From Maratus speciosus (Eukaryota; Arthropoda; Arachnida; Araneae; Salticidae), in contig OZ010796.1 in the NCBI GenBank assembly GCA_963932465.1, forward strand, positions 72,915,974-72,979,973: a DNA stretch of 64,000 nucleotides, written 5' to 3'. Every line of letters begins with the position of its first letter. Positions within the stretch are counted from its first letter, which is position 1. Below the pieces are notes generated by a model that saw only the letters and a program-made list of their open reading frames with translations, was not told the origin of the DNA and did not search any database. Below are positions 55,739-64,000 of the stretch, in pieces. The translations under genes were made by a program, and so were the position numbers.

Positions 55739-56528
55739 GCCCAGTTAGCTTAAGGAGGTCCGGGACACAAAAATCTTCAAATTTCGCAAAAACATTTTAT
55801 TTCATTAAAAATTTTTCTGTTTTTTCCTGCTTAAAATGACATTTAAATCATGTTTCTATCTGAATTAGAACAAAAAATATTAATATTTTCGTTTTGGTTT
55901 GTTTTCAAAATCTAGCTTTCAGGTAATGGCTGTCACGGAAACGACTTCTTGTAAAAATGCGTTTTTCTTCATGATAGATTTTTTCACCACTTCTTGTATT
56001 TAAATTCCTATAACTCGAGAACCGTTAAAGCTAAAGGGTTCAAACTTGGAACATATCTTTTTCAATTGTTTTACTTTGATTCAGCATATTTGAAAAAAAT
56101 ATTTACTTTTGAAAATATGATTTTTTTTTAAAAAGTTGCACCACTTTTTTTAAAATTTTTTCGTTAAATATTTTTAATTTTTTTTATAAATCAATATTTT
56201 TAAAAATGCCGAATCAAAATTAAAACTTATATATTTCTGTTTACTTAAAGGAAAAAATTTTCAAATTCTATAAATAATACTTCGAGTTATAAGGATTTTA
56301 AATTACCCCACTTTTTTAATAAATTTTAAATTAAAATTTTTTTAAAAAAATTCTGAGAAGTTTTATCATGTGATTTTGTTTACAAATGGTAAGCTTAACC
56401 ATATCAAAAAAATTCAGAATTTTAACTCAATAAATAAAAATTATTTTAAAATGTGTCCCGGACCGCCTTAAACGGTAAAGCATTGACCCTGTAAGCCAAG
56501 GATATGGGTTCGAATCCCGGCCTGGGTA
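55739..56528 (+). repeat. tRNA-headed SINE, split by a MITE
   Basis: Same tRNA-like head as 55418-55489 but plus strand: GCCCAGTTAGCTTAA (55739-55753), then MITE 55754-56467, then TTAAACGGTAAAGCATTG and GGGTTCGAATCCCGG. The two SINE heads lie head to head ~250 bp apart. Confidence 0.75.
55754..56467. mobile_element. 714 bp TTAA MITE inside a tRNA-like D-arm
   Basis: TTAA at 55750-55753 and 56468-56471. Ends GGAGGTCCGGGACACA and TGTGTCCCGGACCGCC. Interior is AT-rich and noncoding. Its removal restores AGCTTAAACGGTAAAGC, identical to the uninterrupted SINE at 55418-55489. Confidence 0.9.
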
Positions 56529-56676
56529 TTTTTTCGCTGAGTTGAAAATATTTAATTCGTAAGAATAATTATATTCATTAACAAAAAAATACTGTCATGG
56601 AAATCTCACCATTCTTATAAGAACAGTGTCAATAAATGTAATGTGATCCTATCTGTAACAGAGAAATATTTTGCAA

Positions 56677-56915
56677 TTGCAAATTTTTCGTGTAACAATT
56701 TTTAATAAGATAAAAGCTACACCTATGTAAATGGTTGAGAAAATAACCCCATTAAAAATATTGAGCTTCGACTGGTTTCTCTGTGCTTTTGTGTGTGTAG
56801 TTGCAAATTTTTCGTAAACATTTTTGAATAGGTTAAAAGCTACGCCTAGGTAAATGGTTCTCAAAATAACCCCATTAAAAAATATTGAGCTTCGTTTCAC
56901 TGTGCTTTCTAAATA
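56677..56915 (+). repeat. ~124 bp tandem duplication
   Basis: TTGCAAATTTTTCGT at 56677 and 56801, followed in both by AAAGCTAC(A/G)CCTA, GTAAATGGTT, AATAACCCCATTAAAA and ATATTGAGCTTCG. The 83-codon minus-strand ORF spans both units. Confidence 0.9.
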
Positions 56916-57265
56916 GGATTGAGCAAATTATTTTGTATGAAAAGTGCAATCAACTTTTATTTCTAGACGAATTAAATAAATTTTACATCGAATTTTCTTT
57001 AATGGTACCTATGAGTACCGCCAGAATATAGAGTTAAATTTCATAGAATCCAGTCTGGCTTTAAATAATCTTTAACATTATTTAGTTTACTTTCAGTAGA
57101 AAATGTTTAGACATCTAAATGCATTTCATTGAAGTTTATTGAAATAAAAATACCCTTCATTGATCTTCCTTTCTCAATTACATTTCCGAGAATTTAGTCT
57201 GGCTTATAACCTTTAACTTTACTTAGTGTCGTAGCTAAGGTCGAAAGATTTTATTCTTTCGAATT

Positions 57266-57487
57266 TTAAATCACATTTTTCTCCAAAAGCTTATTTGATG
57301 GTGCCGTTTCTGATTTCAGCTGTAGGCGTCTCATCTTGCAACCAGATCTAAGAAATTCACTGTCCTTTTTTAATATACTGGTTAGTAGAGGAAGATTGGG
57401 GGTTTCGCTGCAGCAGGTGGAATGTGGGATGAATTCTAAATCCAGTAAGCAGTCAGTGATTCCACTTTCAATTTCTACAGCCAGCAA
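57266..57487 (-). CDS. Unrecognised ORF, 73 codons (possible exon or relic)
   Basis: A minus-strand frame with non-repetitive composition (ECSETP-like acidic and Cys residues; SILKKDSEFLRSGCKMRRL). No domain recognised. It is cut at its upstream end by the MITE at 57491. It may be a fragment of a decayed gene or chance. Confidence 0.15.
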   Translation of the reverse strand: MLAVEIESGITDCLLDLEFIPHSTCCSETPNLPLLTSILKKDSEFLRSGCKMRRLQLKSETAPSNKLLEKNVI

Positions 57488-57490
57488 CTA

Positions 57491-57983
57491 CAGGGTGTCC
57501 CAAAAAGGACCACCTATTTTTAAAAATGAATAATTAACAAACGAATAGAGTTATTAAAAAAATTCTTGCAGGAAACGGTTGTGTGAAGTCTGGAATTTTG
57601 TTTAGAACTTTTTGTTATAATAGTTCAAAATATGACCGACAGATGGCGTTATAGCACATTTTGGTGGTTATATCGCCAACGAATACACCATTTTGAAAAA
57701 TTTACGCAACGACAACTACTGTTTCCCTTGAAATGGTTACTACTGAACATTCATTGACCATGTCTACTTCTGTCAGGTCTTCACGCATGCTCCTTTTGTT
57801 CATATAGCCATCAAAATGTGCTGTACCGCCATCTGTCGGTCAGATTTTGAACTATTATAATAAAGAGTTCTAAACAAAATTCCAGACTTCACATATTCGT
57901 TTCCTGCAAGAATTTTTTAATAACTCTATTCGTTTGTTAATTATTCATTTTTAAAAATAGGTGGTCCTTTTTGGGACACCCTG
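57491..57983. mobile_element. 493 bp fold-back MITE, CAGGGTGTCCC ends
   Basis: TA at 57489-57490 and 57984-57985. Ends CAGGGTGTCCCAAAAAGG and CCTTTTTGGGACACCCTG. The inverted arms extend ~190 bp (ACCGACAGATGGCG and inverse). Distinct interior from the 53438 family. Confidence 0.92.
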
Positions 57984-58041
57984 TATGTTACGCTCCCTTT
58001 TCCATGATAGTAAAGGGAGATGTGAGGAATTTTTCCCTTAA

Positions 58042-58308
58042 GGGAACAAGGGACCTTCAAACTCATTTTTTATTTACTTTTTTTAATTTGTACCTTTAAT
58101 ACAATTCACGGGCACACTATATGAATTATGGCATATATTTATCACAGAAGAAATTAAAGAAAAAAATTTTTTTGGATAAAAATAAGGAATTTTTCTTCAT
58201 ATTTTAAGCGTTATCAAGATCTTTCAAAATGTCCCAACCTCACTCCATATCCATTAAAATCTCCAATATTTTTTGTGCCAGTTTGGTTACAAATAAAACT
58301 GTGCATAG

Positions 58309-58339
<31 letters not shown>

Positions 58340-58716
58340 AAATACGATTGTAAAAGTTAAAGGTAGTTAAGTGCAGAAATAGGATGCAAAAATGCTGAAA
58401 ATTTCGTAAACTTTAGAAATTATTTTTTTAACCTTTATATTCAAATATATAAAATTTGATGCACAGTTTTATTTGTATATGTAAACCAATTTGGCGTATA
58501 AAATATTCGGGATTTTAATTGATATGGAGTGAGGTTGGGACATTTCGAATGTTCTTGATAACGCTTAAAATATTCAGGAAAATTACTTACTTTTCTCAAA
58601 AAAAAAAAAAAAATTAAATTTCTTGTGTAATAAACATAAACCATAATTCATATAGTGTGCCCTTGAATTGTATTTGAGGTAAAAATTAAAAAAAAAATGA
58701 TGGTCCCTTGTCCCCT
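58042..58716. mobile_element. 675 bp palindromic TTAA MITE
   Basis: TTAA at 58038-58041 and 58717-58720. Ends GGGAACAAGGGACC and GGTCCCTTGTCCCC. Arms pair for ~300 bp (CGGGCACACTATATGAATT; TCCCAACCTCACTCCATATC). A poly-T tract marks the loop side (58311-58334). The minus ORFs here reflect the palindrome. Confidence 0.9.
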
Positions 58717-58774
58717 TAATTTTTGAATTCTCGCATTACAATATTCTCGCCTTTCCGATTCATCCATTTTTGCT

Positions 58775-58870
58775 GGCACACTAACCCGTACTTCGGAGTT
58801 ATCGGTTCCACGGAAGTATTCTCGGAAATATCGGTTTCCTACGTACTTCGGAAGTATCGGTTCCACGATA
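58775..58870 (+). repeat. TACTTCGGA-GT-ATCGGTTCCACG short tandem
   Basis: GTACTTCGGAGTTATCGGTT (58788) and GTACTTCGGAAGTATCGGTT (58844) with a partial unit between. Small minisatellite. Confidence 0.7.
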
Positions 58871-59034
58871 TTTTCAAAACTAAAATTTAATTTGTTTTAC
58901 AAAATCGTTCTTTTACTTTCATCAAATAATTTTAAAGTGTTCGTTCTCGTACTTCTTGAAACACCTATTAGTATATACTGGATTTTCAGTTACAATTTAA
59001 TCAGGGTTTATCTGATGGGATCGGTTGGTTGTTT

Positions 59035-59275
59035 GGTTGATTTTTGACGGCCAATTATCTGCTCGAGGGATATAGGCCCAGGGGGGGAGTGCCCTTCGTG
59101 GGGGTCTTTCTAAGGGAACCTAACCCGTATTAACGCTTGGAAATCCAAGGTTCGAAGAAAACCACGAAAACACCGAACGATTAGGCCAACGGGCGCGATT
59201 GGGATCGAACCCAGCACCTCCCGTCTACCAGCTTCAAGAGCAGAACCTGGCCACTGGTGGGGCCTGATGGGATCG
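59035..59275 (-). repeat. tRNA-derived SINE, arachnid-like
   Basis: On the minus strand: CCACCAGTGGCCAGGTTC (A-box side), GCTGGGTTCGATCCCAAT (B-box), GCGCCCGTTGGCC, TTCGGTGTTTTCGTGG and CGGGTTAGGTTCCCTT. I recall closely similar short elements from spider genomic sequences; this is recollection, not a search. It contains no ORF. Confidence 0.7.
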
Positions 59276-59305
59276 GCGATTAGGCGAGTTATTACGCCTG
59301 GTTTA

Positions 59306-59426
59306 GACCAATGTCAGACGGCCGTCTTTTTTGCTTAAGTATTATCCATTCACAATGCTATAGCATTGTGAATGGATAATACTTAAGCAAAAAAGCAGCA
59401 GAAAAGACGCCCGTCTGACATTGGTC
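59306..59426. mobile_element. 121 bp Harbinger-like hairpin, copy 2
   Basis: TTA at 59303-59305 and 59427-59429. Ends GACCAATGTCAGACGG and CCCGTCTGACATTGGTC. The hairpin centre is ACAATGCTATAGCATTGT, a perfect palindrome. Confidence 0.9.
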
Positions 59427-59673
59427 TTAAAAACGCTGATTTGAAAGTATTTGAAATAATGTTCTTTCAAGTAGATGATGCTATGCTCAGAATCAAAGGT
59501 TTGCACTACAACATGCTGTATTTTTGATTCCCGTGATGAGTAATAAATCTCCTTCTTCTAATTTTTCCCCTGAATATTGGAATATTTTTAATCAACATTT
59601 TTTTTTTTATGGACGGCCAAACTGGATCTTTATTTCCCAACTTCTATGGGTAATAAAAAACTTTTTCAACTAA

Positions 59674-59805
59674 GACCAATGTCAGACGGGCGACTTTTTT
59701 GTTGCTTTTATGCTTATGTATTATCCATTTACAATGCTATAGCATTGTGAATGGATAATACATAAGCAAAAAAGCAGCACAAAAGACGCCCGTCTGACAG
59801 TGGTC
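59674..59805. mobile_element. 132 bp Harbinger-like hairpin, copy 3
   Basis: TAA at 59671-59673 and 59806-59808. Ends GACCAATGTCAGACGGGC and GTCTGACAGTGGTC. Same central palindrome as copy 2, 250 bp away. Confidence 0.9.
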
Positions 59806-59841
59806 TAAATAGAACTGTGTTTTATTCCACCCTAACAACTG

Positions 59842-60455
59842 CGTTCGTAATTATATAAATATGTTAGCATCTCGAGTCGTCGTCTGGTCCGTCCGTCTGT
59901 CTGTCCGCATAGAATAGCGCAAAAACGACCCAACCGCACGGAAAAAACTGTTTTGTTGAAACAACTAAATTTTGGTTAACATAGCTCCAACCAATTATTT
60001 TGGTTGGAATGATCAAAGTTTGGTTAGATTAACCAAATGATTTTGTTAAATCAACAAATCATTTGGTTTGTCCAACTAAAATTTGGTCATTCCAACCAAA
60101 ATATGTGGTTGGAGCTATATTAACCAAAATTTAGTTGTTTCAACAAAACAGTTTTTTTCGTGCGAGTGGTTTGAAATTTAATATATAGAATTGTTGCAGA
60201 ATGGTGTCGAGTCCTTTCAAATTTTATGAAAATCGAATCGAAACTTAAAAAGAAATGAATAAAATTATCTCCATTCTATTAAATCCTATCCTACGTAATT
60301 AATTCAATGCTATTTCATGATAGATAATGATTTTAGGGTACCATGGTGATGACGTCTTATTTAAGATGGAGTCCTATTATTTTCATATAGAATCATAATA
60401 ACTTTTGTATTCATGCCTTTCTGCATAAGAGTGCAACAGCTATTGCACGCAGGTT
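59842..60455 (+). repeat. GTTCGTAATTATATAAAT repeat family, copy 3
   Basis: Longest copy in the window; matches 36945-37378 inverted (GAATTGTTGCAGAATGGTGTCG, GGTGATGACGTC, GTGCAACAGCTATTGC). It is interrupted by a 226 bp palindromic MITE. Confidence 0.8.
59937..60162. mobile_element. 226 bp palindromic MITE with CG duplication
   Basis: Ends CACGGAAAAAACTG and CAGTTTTTTTCGTG, with reiterated TTTGGTT/AACCAAA words across both arms. Flanked by CG on both sides; the relatives at 31383 (CAACCGAATGG) and ~37270 (minus) show the empty site. Confidence 0.8.
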
Positions 60456-61096
60456 TGAATATTTACTAGCAAAAGCCTTTCTTTGCTTGGATTCGCGAAG
60501 CATTATTTAATAAGGTAAGTATTTGAAAGTAACAATATTTTTTTACATTATTTTTGCATTTTTATTAAGCAAAAACGTTATTTTATGTTTCGGCTCATTT
60601 TAATTTTAGAAATGTAAATTCAGCCAAATAACTAAGAATTTCCTCGGAATTTTTTATTTATGATATAACGAATTTAACAATTAATTTTATTTGTTTACTA
60701 TTTTTCTGTTGCCACTTTTCATTAAAAAAATTCATAATATAATTCTTTTAAAATGCGTGAATATCGTCTGCGTAAATGATTTCACATAAGAATAAATTGT
60801 GTATTTGAATTTCTAACACTGAAAAATACTTTTATAATTGAATGTAAATAATTGAGTTTTCACAAATTTTAATTCATTAAAAATATGCTATAATTTTCAT
60901 AAAAAAAAGTCTTTTAAAAATTTCATAAAAGAAGTCGTGAAACTATTTAATTAATCATGATTCTATCTATAATGACCAAGTCCATGATTTATTTTTTTCT
61001 TCTGAAAATAGACGTGTTTCATTATTTATTTGCAAAAATGCGTCCGTAATAGAAAAACATGTAAAATAAATTAATAAAAATAATTTTTTAAGGTTA
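60456..61096. other. No gene recognised
   Basis: AT-rich sequence. Confidence 0.4.
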
Positions 61097-61099
61097 TTC

Positions 61100-61101
<2 letters not shown>

Positions 61102-61189
<88 letters not shown>
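61102..61189. repeat. Poly-A plus (TA)n microsatellite
   Basis: ~35 A followed by ~27 TA units. A minus-strand ORF over it is an artefact. Confidence 0.95.
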
Positions 61190-61191
<2 letters not shown>

Positions 61192-61477
61192 TGCAAATCT
61201 ACAGACCATATTTATTTTTATGTTTAATTTCAAGTCAAAATACAGAATAGTTTTTTTGTAAAGTGTACGACAAAATGTAATTTGTGTAGCCTAGTAGAGG
61301 ATTCGCTAAAACTAGTTATAGTACGAATCATTTGTCACGTTTGACGTACAATTTCCGACTTGTTTGTTCTTGCTCTTACTCGTTGTTATTATAAATATAA
61401 AGTATTTGTATTCACTTATTACTTCAACAAGTTATGAATAAAATACAAATATATTTCGCATTTCTACACAGAAATAT

Positions 61478-61960
61478 ACAGGATGTCTACAATTCAGTTA
61501 GGCAATTTCGTAAGTTAAGAACTTCCGAAATATTAAATGAAATGAACTAGTTGAAAGTCAGACTAGTAGTGATATTGCCGAAGTTTATCCATAGATGGAG
61601 TTAGATGTCATAACTGACGCTATCGCTTAGTGAGCGGAGGTGTTATTCAATGGCGCCACGATCACAAGATCTTTCCCCACTTGATTTCGGTGTATGAGGT
61701 TTTGTAAAGGATCAAGTTTACAAGCCGCCCCTTCCTGCATCCATTCCGGAACTAAAAATCAAGAATCTGAATTACAATTAATTGGATCGACGGAAACATG
61801 CTGACAAATCTGTGGCAAGAAAGGATTTACCGATGGGACATTTGCAGAGTCACGAAAGAAAGTCACCTCGAACGTTTGTGATAATGGTAAACTTTTATTT
61901 TTAACAAGATGAGGCATCCCCACGCCCCCATAGAGATTTAAGAGCCGATGAGGATCTGCA
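61478..61960 (+). mobile_element. Mariner-like remnant
   Basis: A candidate left end CAGGATGTCTACAATTC follows TA at 61476-61477; the right end was not identified. It encloses the decayed transposase tail below. Confidence 0.55.
61650..61881 (+). pseudogene. Mariner/IS630-type transposase C-terminus
   Basis: The first part reads APRSQDLSPLDFGV then a stop then FVKDQVYKPPLPASIPEL, matching the last catalytic Asp region (SPDL-x-PLDF-x-LWG-x-VKD) of a mariner-related group. After a frameshift near 61775 it continues GNMLTNLWQERIYRWDIC and RVTKESHLERL and stops at TGA 61879-61881. The expected SPDL is SQDL and the Trp after F is lost to TGA. Upstream two thirds are missing. It is related in type to 20096-20345 but not the same family. 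Confidence 0.8.
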
Positions 61961-62109
61961 AACAGATGGATTGTACGAAGAGTTTCAGTAAAATACCTGC
62001 GTATTTCCGAAAACTCACGTTACTGGATTGTTCTTAGAGGGAGTTCTAATATACGAAATTAAAGAAATTAAAAGAAAATAAGTTGAAACTGGTGTGAATC
62101 AATAAGAAC

Positions 62110-62562
62110 TAAAAGATCGTCTTAAAACATCATCAAATACTTTTAAATGCGCTAGACTTTTCGAAAGATCTGGCGCAAAAATGACGTGCTTCTATATGTG
62201 TGCTAATATATGTGTGTGTTTTCATTTTATTATAATCTATTTTTAATTTTATTTGATTTTCATGTATTTTTTTTTTCATTTTACTTCTTTATTCCCCTTC
62301 TGCTCTGTGTTCTTTTGTTTTGATTATATTCTTCTGTGATTGGCTGTTGTCTTCTGTTTTCCTATTGGCTGTTGATTTCTACTTTCCTATTGGCTGTTTT
62401 TTCAGTTTGTTTTCTTTTTCCCTTATCTCTCATTTCTGTCTTGCTGCTGCTTTCATAGTAGAAGCACGTCTTTTTAGCGCCTGACGATGAAAGACTCAGA
62501 TCTTTCGAAAGGCCTAGTGCATTTAAAATTACTTGATGGTGTTTTAAGACGAAATTAACCAT
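62110..62562. repeat. ~450 bp inverted repeat with ATTGGCTGTT units
   Basis: Outer arms CGTCTTAAAACATCATCAA and its inverse (62535-62555), plus TTTCGAAAGATCTGG and inverse (62500-62518), and GACGTGCTTCTA and inverse (62459-62470). Between them 62336-62400 has three ATTGGCTGTT units spaced ~28 bp. No target duplication found. Confidence 0.7.
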
Positions 62563-62569
62563 ACGAAAA

Positions 62570-63470
62570 CCACTGCCACCTAGAGTAGATTACCACACTA
62601 GGTGAGAGCGGCAACAGAAATTGAAAGAAAATGTGCGAAAATACCCTATGAAATGTTTCTTGATGTTTGCGATTATGTTGCTTCTCGTTATCAGTAGCGC
62701 CTGGACGGTTTTAACACAGGCGTTAATTTCATTTTAAAACGTTCACCATTCATGTGTAGTTTCACTCCGCAATTCGAAATAAAGTGTGTTTTAATAAAAA
62801 ATAATGTTATAATAATTTTAATTACATATACGCATTTTTTTTATACCGTGGGTGATAAAATTCACCGAAAAAGAATTTAAAATACTTGGCATAATGCTAT
62901 TTTGAAAATAAAAAGTTGGTGTTAAAAAAATGTTTTGCTCGGTAACAGATAGTAACATGTGCTGAACAAATTATATTGGGTTACACGTCACCCCAAATTC
63001 AACAAGGCTTCTATTTAAAACGATTTTTATCTTTAAAGACATTTTATGACAGTTATAATTTTCCCGTCATACCTTCATTTTTTTACTAGCATTATAGTTG
63101 TTTTGTTAACCTGATATTTGTAGCTAAAAATTACTCATGGTTCAGTTAACAACGAAGTCGAACGAATAAATGAAAAAAAAAATCAATTGTGACATACCTT
63201 TACTATTGTTTCACGCATCTATCGCACAATTGTTTCTTAAGTGACGCAACTACTCAAAAAACATGAATTTTGAGTGAATCACAGAAAAGTGTCCAAACCT
63301 GTCATAGAAGAACGTATTTTTAAGAATGTTTAATTGAGGAGTGATTTCATCACTTTTCACGCGTGAAGTTGCAAAGCACTACTCACTACAAACAGTCACA
63401 TAAATACTGATTCACACTGACATAAATAACATACTTTTGATTGGGTTAAAAAAAATTAATATTACAATGC
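62570..63470. other. No gene recognised
   Basis: AT-rich; no supported ORF, repeat or RNA. Confidence 0.4.
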
Positions 63471-63474
63471 ATGC

Positions 63475-64000
63475 ACTCTTAGATATACTTTCTTCAATTC
63501 ACGGAAATATTTCTGGCAGCACTGCTACCGGTGTATATCCGAGAATTGAAGAAATTTCCGTTCTAGGACAGAAAATTTCCGTAATCTGAAAAAGGTGTTT
63601 TTTTTAAATACGTCTCTCGTTCTTCCGTGGATCCGCTTGGACTTGAACCTGGGTCCGCGCGTCTCTAATCTAACACCTTAACTACTCGGCCAGCGAGCAA
63701 TTGGCAGAAGGCAAAATGAAGATATGGGTTTCTTCCAATGGGGGATTGGTAAGGTTTGATAAATTTCATGTTCAGAAAGCTCGGAAATGTAAACTTAATT
63801 GCAAGAACATTTTGTTGTTATGAAATAATGGTGCGTGTTTTGATTGAAGTACTATAAATTTTTTTAATGTGCTCGTTTAGAATATATTTTACATGCGAAT
63901 ATTTTTTTAATATTCTAAAAAAAAAATGCGAATAAGTTGAAATGAATGAGAAAATGGTTACTTTATTAAATTCGAAAGCATTATTTTTGTTTGTTTGTTT
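63475..64000 (+). repeat. Composite dispersed repeat, copy 4 (runs off window)
   Basis: Matches 41750-42460 (TTTCTTCAATTCACGG, GGCAGCACTGCTA, GAAATAATGGTGCGTG, TTTACATGCGAATATTTTT). It includes a tRNA-like head at 63645-63697. Confidence 0.8.
63645..63697 (-). repeat. tRNA-like SINE head
   Basis: Minus strand: GCTGGCCGAGTAGTTAAGG (A-box of Leu/Ser type) and CCCAGGTTCAAGTCCAAG (B-box). TTAA in the A-box is uninterrupted. Confidence 0.6.

Noticed and set aside
60967..61233. 88-codon ORF with Tyr-Ile repeats and poly-Phe
   Set aside because: Translation of a poly-A and TA microsatellite.

Overview
The window reads as repeat-dense intergenic DNA from an AT-rich animal genome. No host protein-coding gene, rRNA or convincing functional tRNA was found. 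The repeat types (mariner D34D, Tc1 DD34E, hAT, TTAA-target hairpins, tRNA-headed SINEs) point to an arthropod. A SINE at 59.0-59.3 kb looks like short elements I associate with spiders, so an arachnid is my best guess, but that is inference only.

Layout. 0-3.6 kb is a fold-back element (A): two inverted ~0.65 kb arms around a ~1.1 kb core, flanked by TTAA-type MITEs. 3.9-9.3 kb is a mosaic of hairpins, TTAA MITEs and hAT miniatures. 10.1-13.2 kb holds a frameshifted reverse transcriptase (RT) gene followed by a longer version of the core of element A, including a ~600 bp tandem duplication. 15.8-17.9 kb carries an inverted, partial copy (B) of the arm and end of element A, with a MITE swollen by a ~325 bp tandem repeat. 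18.1-19.4 kb is a complete-length but dead mariner with both ends. 20.1-20.6 kb is a rearranged second mariner-like transposase tail. 20.6-31 kb contains SINEs, three small hAT elements, a GC-rich hAT, a pogo/Tigger-like element and a Harbinger-like hairpin. 31-46 kb is more of the same, including a 2.2 kb hAT element that has itself been invaded. 47.6-50.4 kb has a small hAT and a decayed Tc1. 51.6-64 kb has Helitron-like ends, one unrecognised ORF, SINEs, fold-back MITEs and a third mariner-like transposase tail.

Target-site duplications could be read directly for many elements: 8 bp for hAT, 9 bp for a Mutator-like hairpin, TWA for Harbinger-like hairpins, TA for Tc1/mariner, and TTAA for a large set of piggyBac- or Kolobok-type MITEs. 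In several places an uninserted relative elsewhere in the window confirms the insertion.

The two points most worth following up are (1) the association of an RT gene with a long inverted-repeat, TTAA-associated fold-back element, and (2) two unrelated TTAA MITEs inserted at the same TTAA in the D-arm/A-box of tRNA-like SINE heads. All identities rest on reading motifs by eye; no alignment or database search was run.
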